Source: Cryptomeria japonica | Lineage: Eukaryota; Streptophyta; Pinopsida; Cupressales; Cupressaceae | Direction: 5' to 3' | DNA: 64,000 nucleotides | Assembly: GCF_030272615.1 (NCBI RefSeq) | Contig: NW_026728903.1 | Span: 248,001 to 312,000 of the forward strand | Shown here: in pieces, positions 56,386-64,000 of the stretch | Layout of the letters: each line of letters opens with the position of its first letter | How positions within the stretch are numbered: the stretch's first letter is position 1 | Program-made: the position numbers and the translations under genes | The notes under the pieces: model-generated | What the model was told of the DNA's origin: nothing | Database searches by the model: none | The model's input: only the letters and a program-made list of their open reading frames with translations

Positions 56386-56670
56386 TTTTTAGCAGTTAAA
56401 AATATTAACCATTCAGAATAAATAAATAATGTTAACTAATGTTAAAAAAATTACTATGAAAACCTTAAAATACTCACAATGGGCAGGGTAAGAACTAGTT
56501 ACATATAGAAGAGTGGAGAGACTCTAGCATGCATGGAACACTTCCTAAACTAAAATTTTAAATATTTCAAAGTATTTCTGTTTCATTTGGAAACAAGCAA
56601 GTTTTAATACTTACGAGATTCCTCAAAGGTAGTTATAGTGTGCATTTGCAATTATTTAAATATATTCTTC
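56386..56670. other. AT-rich spacer
   Basis: Nothing recognised between R2 and the tandem repeat. Confidence 0.4.
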
Positions 56671-56784
56671 TTCCTCTTAATTCATATTTTTGTATGATAT
56701 TTGTAGGAAGAAGGTATATATATATTATTCCTCTTAATTCATATTTTTGTATGATATTTGTAGGAAGAAGGTATATATATATTA
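56671..56784. repeat. 57-bp tandem duplication
   Basis: TTCCTCTTAATTCATATTTT begins at 56671 and again at 56728. Each unit includes TATGATATTTGTAGGAAGAA and ends in GGTATATATATATTA; the copies are almost identical. Confidence 0.9.
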
Positions 56785-56855
56785 CTCTCTGGGGGATTCA
56801 AACTTAAAATCTTTCTTTCAAGAGCACGGGTTCTCTACCACTAGGTCAACTCAAA
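56785..56855 (-). mobile_element. tRNA-like head, possible SINE
   Basis: On the minus strand, GTTGACCTAGTGGTAGAGAA resembles a tRNA A box (TRGYNNARNNGG) and AGTTTGAATCC a degenerate B box (GGTTCNANNCC), spaced as in a tRNA. The copy ends beside the 57-bp tandem repeat. The acceptor stem does not pair, so it is not a functional tRNA gene. A tRNA-derived SINE is plausible but its tail is not defined. Confidence 0.4.
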
Positions 56856-58050
56856 CTTAATTTTTAGTAAGTGCCCAACATTTATTCCAAGTAAGAACTT
56901 GAATGTAAACACGCACTTTCTAAATTTTTAGTAATTGCCTAGTTTTAGAGTTAGACTTTTTAGCTAGTTGAATGTAATTTTTTTTTAGATTTGTTAATCA
57001 GTTAGAATGTAAGTTTTATGATAAAAAGTGCCAATGTTTTTATGTTAATGTAATAAAATGAGTAAATCGATGAGTGAAATAAAACTATATCTAGAAGAAA
57101 AAAATGTGGAAGTTTCAATATGGTTCATCATAAATATTTAGAGACTTTAACACACAAGTACACCAAACTTTGATGCAAGCAAAAAAATATTTCAAGTTAA
57201 TTAAGTTTTTCAAAAAACAATTACTTCTTTTTGCAAAAATCAAAGGTTCTTTTCCTAAATTTAAAAAAAATTACAAAATATTAAATGTAGGTACCCCTTC
57301 ATAGGGCTGCACTTGCCACACAGGTACAACAACTTCCTACCAAAGGAATATCCCCTTGGAATATTCTAAGTACACTTTTTTCATTCAATTTTTATTGAAG
57401 GGAGAATAATCTATTTTTAGTAAAAGCATATACTAGGGAATCTTTGTTTTTTCTGGCCAAGGGATATTTTTCCTAATGAATAGCATACTCAAGGAAGATT
57501 TTTTTGTTGATGTTAGCATGGCATCATTCATATGGATGCCACTTTAGCATCCCAAGTTGCCCTCCAAGCCATTTTGATCTACCTTCAGTAAAATGATCAT
57601 AACTTGGTCATATGGAGTCTAAATTGCATAGAAAAGATATTGAAAATAGATGGTTTTGGTTAAGATCTAGTGATGCTCATTTGCATTATGCATTCTGAAC
57701 CAATTTTTTGTACTAGGCTTATGAATTCATATCCCTAATTTTACACTTTCGAGGCCATATGATGCACATTTGGACTATATTTTTTAAAATGAGTAGGCAT
57801 TGGAAAGTTGGAGCCGTCTATGCAAATCTCACGTCTATTTTTTAAGAGTATTTACCATGTATAGAGAGATCTCAAATCTTTTGTTTTGGGATCTTTTCTT
57901 TGAAAATGTGCAAATTAGCTTTTTTTTGGCAATTCAACTAATTTTTTGGCATTGAGAGGATCTATATTTCTTTATCTATCTTTTTTGTAATTTTTTCATT
58001 CATTTATCATGAATCCAAATTAAATTAATCCCGTCACTCCATTCTATTGG
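56856..58050. other. AT-rich stretch, nothing recognised
   Basis: No gene seen. The words CATAACTTGGTCATATGGAGTC near 57600 look like copia leader sequence, as also seen near 59455, but I could not delimit an element. Confidence 0.4.
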
Positions 58051-58495
58051 TGTAAATAATTATTCATCATGGATATTATTACACTTTAATTAAGTTAACT
58101 TAGGATAATGCATCTCATCATAGTTTGGATATGAGACACTTACGGAAGTGTGCACATAGGGATATAGCTTGTAGGAGAAATTCCACATTTTGTGGTCTTA
58201 TCTTGTTGTTACACTCCACATTTGGTAGGTCGTCCACCTCTTGTGGAATATTATATTATTTCTCCTACCTACCCCTAGTTTCTCTTACCTACCCTTGTTT
58301 CTCATTGAGACACATGTCATGATTGTGTGCTCACATATCCATATGGCCTTGCCTATATAAGCAGGCCCATATTCATTGTATTGGTTAATCTAGTTGATCA
58401 TTTGCATATTGATGAGAATAAAGTTTTGTTCTTGTCATACTATTGTCTCTCTTTTGTGCTTTTCATTGTGCTCTTGATCTTGGAAAAATCTCACA
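58051..58495 (+). repeat. Candidate 5' LTR of the truncated copia element
   Basis: The right end is fixed by the primer-binding site. The left end is a guess at TGTAAATAAT. A TATA box, TATATAA, is at 58354-58360 in CCTATATAAGCAGG. No partner copy is available to confirm the boundaries. Confidence 0.5.
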
Positions 58496-58508
58496 TGGTA
58501 TCAGACCC

Positions 58509-60046
58509 ATTGGGGCTTCATTGATTGGTTTTGGGAGACATCTTGGAAGGCTTCTATTTTTCGGATATGAGGTATTGTGTGTTTTGGAGGCATCCTAGAG
58601 CATATTCAACCTCACCATTGCGTCCGGGAGGCTATTTCCATAAAAATCGAGTATAAACTCGACTTATTTTGGCGAAAGTCAGATTTTGGGTGTGGAGAAA
58701 ATTTTTTCCCAATTCGGGCAGTATGGTACGGAATTTTTGGTTTTAAAAAAAAAATTTCTGAAATTTTTTTTTTATTTTTTCATTTCAAAAAGGTAAAAAT
58801 AATCATCGAAAATTTTTGTGGGGGGGTCCCGTGACCCACCCCCCACCATACCTTGTACTATATGCAATGCCTGCAGATCTGGTCGTTCACCGTCATACCG
58901 ACAAACTGACGCTACCCATAGATGGTCATCAACGATCTCTTCCCATCGCCTATGGCCCTTGCTGTCGACATCCTCCTCACCGTCGGGCCCGCCATGACCC
59001 ACCATTATGCAAACCTCAGCTCTCGCGGCCACCGCGCAACACAACTCCCAGCAGCCTCCACTGGCAGCCCCGGCTACCGATGACCCCGCTCTAGCAGCTC
59101 TAATAGCGGCAGTAGCCCCGACCACCCGCCATTGACAACCTCCCATCGGTAGCCTCCCACCATTGTGCCCTCCCACCACCAACCACCAATCAGTCTAAAC
59201 CAACATACCACATCTGCCACGTGGCAGGAGGCCACTAGCCCATGGCAAACTTTCTACCCCATCATCCACCCAATCAGACTATGCCACGTCAACTTCGTCC
59301 GTACAATCAGCCAGGTGGTGTGACGACCATTTTGACAATCAGACGGCTGTCATATTTAACACAGTATTTTGCTGACGTTAGCCTGTGTTAGCATCTTTTT
59401 GAAAATTTTAGACCCCTCTCTGTTGAAGAGTTTGGTTTTTAGGGTCAACTTTGGAGGCTCATAACTTGCTCAATTTTGCTCCTTTTTTGGTGCAATTTGT
59501 TTTGATTTGGGCTAATATTTCGTTCTCTTCACAGTGGTGTGGTTATTTTATGATTTTGGTGCACAGGTTATTCATAATTTCCAGATTCTCTCAGCTATAC
59601 CTATCCAATCCTCGATTTTGCAACTTCAAAAGCTTTGTTTGAGCTCATGCAACCTCCTTTTCAGGTGTCATTTTTTCTAAAAGTGCATTTTTTTGTCTAC
59701 TTTCATAATCTATGATCATTTTTTCAGATATTTTGAGTGGATATTGTACTTTCATATATTGGTCTTCTTTGGCCTACTTGGTACTTGTAATTTGCTTAGA
59801 TCTTAGTTTAGATCTCTTGCATTATCAGTTTGAGTCTCCTTTAGCCTTATTGAGGTAGTTGTAAAGTTGAAATAAGAAGTCCACTTTTCCATTTTTTGCA
59901 AGTGGCCCATTGTACACGCACAAAGATATAAAGTGCCAAATCATCCTTTTTTTTGGGGGGGGGGGGGATCTTTGATTGAGTGAATTTGGGGGGCTGTCTT
60001 GTGTGATTGTGTCTCTCTTTCCTTGTGCTCTTTCAGTTTTGTTGCA
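58509..60046 (+). other. Copia leader with a GC-rich island
   Basis: Between primer-binding site and gag. The part 58820-59310 is unusually GC- and CpG-rich for this window and has open frames on both strands with no known similarity; its flanks are AT-rich. A G run of 13 lies near 59956-59968. Confidence 0.5.
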
Positions 60047-60509
60047 ATGAGTCCTCATAAATTTCCACCTTTAACTCCACATAATTATGCATCTTGGAAA
60101 ATTAAAACATGGAGCAAATTAATGGAAAAAGGACTCACACATTACATAGATGGAACAATAGCAGCACCACCTGATCCTAAGGTCAATCCTAATGCTCAGT
60201 TAGAATGGATCACTAAGAATTGCATGGCTCTTGGAACTTTGTGTAAGTATGTATCAGATGACCTCATTTTTCATATTTAGAAGTGTTCTACAATCAAAGA
60301 GGTTTGGGAAATGTTTCAAAAATTGTATGGTCAAGTTGATGAAATCAGAGGTTACAAGATTGACAATGAGTTCACCAACTTGGATCCCAAGAGTTTTGAT
60401 ACAATCCAAGATTATGTCACCAAAGAAAATGAGCTAAGAGCTAAGCTTAAGGATTGTAGAATTGACAAAAAGGATGCTCAGTTGATATTCAACTTGTTGG
60501 AGAAGCTTG
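60047..60509 (+). pseudogene. gag: Copia gag, N-terminal part
   Basis: The frame from ATG 60047 reads MSPHKFPPLTPHNYASWKIK, the classic plant copia gag start, then LMEKGLTHYIDGT. A TAG at 60278 interrupts; the same frame continues with STIKEVWEMFQKLYGQVDEI and DAQLIFNLLEKL until the solo LTR. Gag binds element RNA in the particle. Confidence 0.82.
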
Positions 60510-61673
60510 TGATGAATACTAAGAGGGGGGGGTGAATTATTATGCCAAAAACCTTTGTACTTAAACACTTAAACAGTCTGAAGATAAACCGATAAAATAG
60601 TTTAACAGACAAACCGGTTATCACACATGCAAACCAAAATGCAAATAAAGCATTCACCCACAAAAGCAATACAACCACAACACAAGATATTTGATGTGGA
60701 AACCCAAATGGGAAAAAACCACGGTGAGATGGAACTCACAAGTCACTATCTGTAGAATAGAAACCAGACTGGTTAAGGTCTTACAATGTTCTTCACCAGA
60801 ACATATCCTGTTAGGAATCTCAATCTCTGTTAGGAGATAAGTCCGATTAAAGATTACCTTGCTAGAGGATTTTAGATTCACAGAAGTGAACCACCTTGTT
60901 AGAGGATTTTAAAATAGGCTTTTGGGCCTACTCGATTAAGGGCTACAGACTTGTCAAAGATGTGAGTAATCAACAAGTGTTTGATCTATCTAATAGCACA
61001 AACTGCTTTGTTAGATCTAGTATAGCTCACTGCTAATGCATTCTAGCATTACTTCAGTCTTCTCTATCTCTCTCTCAGTTACAACTTGATCTTCTTAGAT
61101 AAGATCGCTCTTACAACAACTCAACAACCACCTTAAACCCTAGTCACAACATAAACCCTTTCAGCAACAACTTAAAACCCTAGACATGATGTCCTTTTAA
61201 AGGAATCTGATTTCATGTCGGTCCAATAGGGTTACATTACAATTTCCTAGGTTCAATGAATCTAGACATACTCAGTAACATGACACAAAAAGCACCGTCA
61301 GTGTGTCGGCACCGTCAAACAATCAGTGGATTGGTAACTCATCACAAAATGTTGGTTGGTAACTCATCACAGAGTATTACTGGTTCATACAAAATACCAG
61401 TTGCCGGTTTGACAAAAATGAAGACTGGTAAGAATGTGTTATGCCACTTTGCCTCCTCGTGCCGCTTGAGATCTTCGAACCGCTTGGGGTCGACATGCCG
61501 CTTCAGACCGGGAAACACATTCTGCAAAATCACCAATAGTCAAAAGACTAGAATACAACATATCGGTTGGAACAAATACTGGCTGAGCTCTAGCTCATAC
61601 ATATAAAGGGGATCTCAATACAAGTGTGTGTCCATCAATGACAATCACAACATAAACATCAAAAATGCCAACA
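60510..61673 (-). mobile_element. Copia-type solo LTR, minus orientation, inside gag
   Basis: 1164 bp. On the plus strand it runs TGATGAATACTAAG to AATGCCAACA, flanked by a perfect 5-bp duplication GCTTG (60505-60509 and 61674-61678). On the minus strand it starts TGTTGGCATT and holds the TTTCCCATTTGGGTTTCC block and an 8-C tract (60525-60532), like the copia LTR family here. The gag frame resumes exactly after the second GCTTG. Confidence 0.9.
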
Positions 61674-62375
61674 GCTTGCACCTGAATATGCAGCATTTGT
61701 CTCTAGCTTCCAAACTCATCATTTGACAATGGGAAGTTCCTACACTATGCCTTCATTTGATGCTTTCACGGAAATGTTGATATTGGAACAATCTAAGTTG
61801 TTGAACATGGGGATTCTCAAGTTTTCAAATTCCAAGGCTTTGGTGGCTAATTAGGGAGTCAAGGGAGTCAAGGCAAAGATTTCAACAAGAAGAAGAAGAA
61901 GCAATCTAATTCAAAGCCACAACAGGAAAAAGGATAATCATCCTCTCCATCACAAGGTGATTTTTCATCCTCTTCCAAGAAGGGGAATCCACCTAAGAAG
62001 GATAAACCAACTTGTTCTTATTGCAAGAAGTATGGTCATGATGAGCATCAATGTCGCGCCAAGAAAGTTGATGAGTTGACAAATCTTCTTAAGAAAAATA
62101 ACATCAACTTGTCATCTGCCTACAACAAGAAGGATTCATCTCCTTCCTCTTCTTCACAGTCTAAGGGAAAAGGGCAAGCATTTGTGGCTACAACAGGTTC
62201 TTCATAGTAGTGGATACTTGACTTTGGTGCCTCTTATCACATGGGTTCTACAAAGGGGTAAAAGTACAAACCTGTGTCACACTTTTACAAAGGAAAAGGC
62301 TAACACAACAATAACTGTTCAATTTTGTCACCATAAAAGTGTCATTTGCATTTTGAATTTGAAGATGATGTAAAC
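61674..62375 (+). pseudogene. gag: Copia gag C-terminal part and start of protease
   Basis: After the solo LTR the frame continues APEYAAFVSSF, SYTMPSFDAFTEMLILEQSK and MGILKFSNSKALVAN. A TAG at 61852 and a frameshift follow. In the new frame, TCSYCKKYGHDEHQC (62010-62055) is the CX2CX4HX4C zinc knuckle, then VDELTNLLKKNN. After another stop, WILDFGASYHMGS is the protease active site with DSG changed to DFG. Decay increases afterwards. Confidence 0.78.
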
Positions 62376-64000
62376 TGATGAAATGTGTAAAATTTATTGA
62401 AGTTTAAGTCTACTATTTTTTGAAAAAAAAATTCAATAATTTATATTGTTTTTTTAGCTTTAAAGTCCATTTTTTATTGCTGAAAAACATGGGGTTTGGT
62501 TCCCACCTCAAAAGAAAATGTAAATCAATTTTTTTTTTCATTTTGATATCCATTATAGATCACATATTTATACAGTGCATGAAAAAAAAATTGATTTATA
62601 TTTTCTTTGTAATAGCATTTGGAAGTCAAATACACCAGAATTTGACAGTTTTTGTCTCCCACCGTAATTTGTCTATTCAATTTATGATAATCCAAAAAAT
62701 AAAAATACCCTTTTGGAGAAGACTCTCTCTTCTAGTGAACCATATTTTTTTCAATTTTTTTTGAAATGATTCGATATTTTTTTTTGTTTTTCAAAGCAGC
62801 CTGCTATCGAACAAAAGAACACCTAGTTGTAGTATTTTTTATTTTTGATATATTAAATGTAATCAAAACATTAAAAAAAAAATATGAGTAGAATCGTGAC
62901 TTCGATCTCTACAAAAGGATTATTTTAATTTTTTTAATAAGTTTAATTTACCTATTGAATTGTGTTGCAGAAGTGACAAATTTGAGAAAATCATCATTTT
63001 TGTTGATGTGGTTGCCATTTGGCATTCCACATAAGTCATTCCGGTTGGAACTGTGAGGGCCGACACAACCGGTCACTTGAACCACATATAAAAAAGAGTT
63101 ATTTTTCCACTAAAAAAACTAGAACAATCAAGTGCAAAAATAATAAGAGTTATTTTTGCAAAAAATCATTTTTTTTCAAATAAAGTGGCATTTTGGAGCG
63201 AGTAGGAAGATTATAAAGGGGTGAATGTTTCTAATTTTATAAAGGGGCGAAGATTTTGAATTTTTTTTCAAAAAGCATCTACCTTTTCCAAGTATGTTAT
63301 TTTTTAGTATTTTTTCAATCATGCTTAATTTACAATATTAGATGTTTTTTTGGAAATTAAATATTTTTAGATTAAATTTAAAACTTCATTTTATTATTTG
63401 TTAATTAGGCTTCAATCATTTATTTTCAATTATGTTATCTTAAATTATTTTTTAATTGTTGTTATTAAATCATGTTATTAATGTTATTAAATCATGTTCA
63501 TTGTACATTGCATAGTCAAATGTAGAATCCAAGTAAACTTAATTTCTTACTCTTTAGATCAATGCTCTTATTTCTTGAATGTTCTTTTTTCATTTTCTAA
63601 ATTTTAAAATTTGGAGTTTAAGACAAATGATCGAAATGGATGAAATTTACACATGTTTCATTTAATTTAAATTTTTGTTTTTTAAAGCATCATATAATAT
63701 CAATACAAAATTCGAAAGTCTTGGTTGGAGAACACACAGCCAGCTAGTGTTTTAGATCACATAGTGTAATAAAACCATGTCAGGAAGAACCGTGGGTCAT
63801 ATTATGAGGCCATGTACAAAAGATGCGACTGAAATACTAAATTACAGAGATGGATGTCCCATAACCAAAATATAACATAGAGGATTGACAACTAACTGAA
63901 TAGGAAGGAGGATTCGAAATCATTATTGTCCCCCACGGGGGGGAGCCACGCAGTCCATCCTAGCTCACCCTCACACCATACCAGCACATTTCCTTCGGCA
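62376..64000. other. AT-rich stretch to the window end, nothing recognised
   Basis: Many T runs, with no frame resembling a protein. A short echo ATTATAAAGGGG..GA occurs near 63210 and 63236. The last ~90 bases turn GC-rich (CCCCCACGGGGGGGAGCC near 63930) and may belong to a feature beyond the window. Confidence 0.45.

Larger units (their letters stand above)
58051..62375 (+). mobile_element. Truncated Ty1/copia element (5' LTR, leader, gag), split by a solo LTR
   Basis: The order is candidate 5' LTR (ending CTCACA at 58495), primer-binding site TGGTATCAGACCC (58496-58508), ~1.5 kb leader, gag from 60047, and the start of a protease (WILDFGASYHM near 62210). Integrase, RT and RNase H are absent; similarity fades near 62375. 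No 3' LTR was found in the window. The gag is split at 60509 by a solo LTR. Confidence 0.7.

Noticed and set aside
56785-56855. A functional tRNA gene
   Set aside because: A- and B-box-like words are present, but there is no paired acceptor stem and no sound anticodon arm.
58772-59182. 136-codon minus-strand ORF rich in Ala/Gly/Val, and a 92-codon plus-strand ORF opposite it
   Set aside because: Both come from the GC-rich island in a copia leader; open frames on both strands are expected from low stop frequency in GC-rich DNA.

Overview
This window looks like gene-poor nuclear DNA from a large, repeat-rich seed-plant genome, probably a gymnosperm (inference). It is AT-rich and packed with plant-type LTR retrotransposons, LINE remnants and a hAT fragment. 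I found no intact host gene. The only host-like sequence is a broken BAHD acyltransferase pseudogene at about 18.5-19.7 kb.

Layout. 0-1.65 kb: decayed hAT (DUF659-type) transposase, minus strand. 2.1-4.4 kb: a dispersed repeat split by a ~2 kb insertion that carries seven copies of a ~23-nt hairpin-like word. 5.5-7.4 kb: Ty3/gypsy chromovirus integrase/chromodomain remnant with a duplicated segment. 7.6-17.5 kb: a second dispersed repeat split by a 9 kb LTR element (E1), whose 5' LTR itself contains a solo LTR. 18.5-19.7 kb: BAHD pseudogene. 20.4-20.8 kb: an uninterrupted copy of the first dispersed repeat. 22-47 kb: a LINE remnant on the minus strand holding a stack of nested elements. 49.8-50.9 kb: solo LTR. 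51.9-53.9 kb: a miniature LTR element (TRIM) interrupted by a solo LTR. 55.4-56.4 kb: an uninterrupted copy of the second dispersed repeat. 58-62.4 kb: a truncated Ty1/copia gag region split by another solo LTR. The rest is AT-rich DNA with nothing recognisable.

The 22-47 kb stack can be ordered from its boundaries: a LINE was entered by a short non-autonomous LTR element (27389-46402, minus). That element was entered by a Ty1/copia element (28920-44370, plus). The copia 3' LTR was then entered by a Ty3/gypsy-like element, E2 (35768-43951, minus), flanked by a perfect 5-bp target duplication. E2's LTRs differ at about 25 sites over ~1670 bp, so it is the youngest.

The strongest candidate for something under-described is the family represented by E1 and E2. 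Both have two LTRs, the same primer-binding-type sequence and the same polypurine tract. Both carry one acidic, internally repeated ORF; in E2 it runs into a retropepsin-like domain and a glycine-rich tail. In both, the ORF is followed by a similar ~1.6-2.2 kb non-coding tail instead of reverse transcriptase, RNase H and integrase. Because two separate copies share this layout, the lack of RT looks like a property of the family rather than a single deletion.
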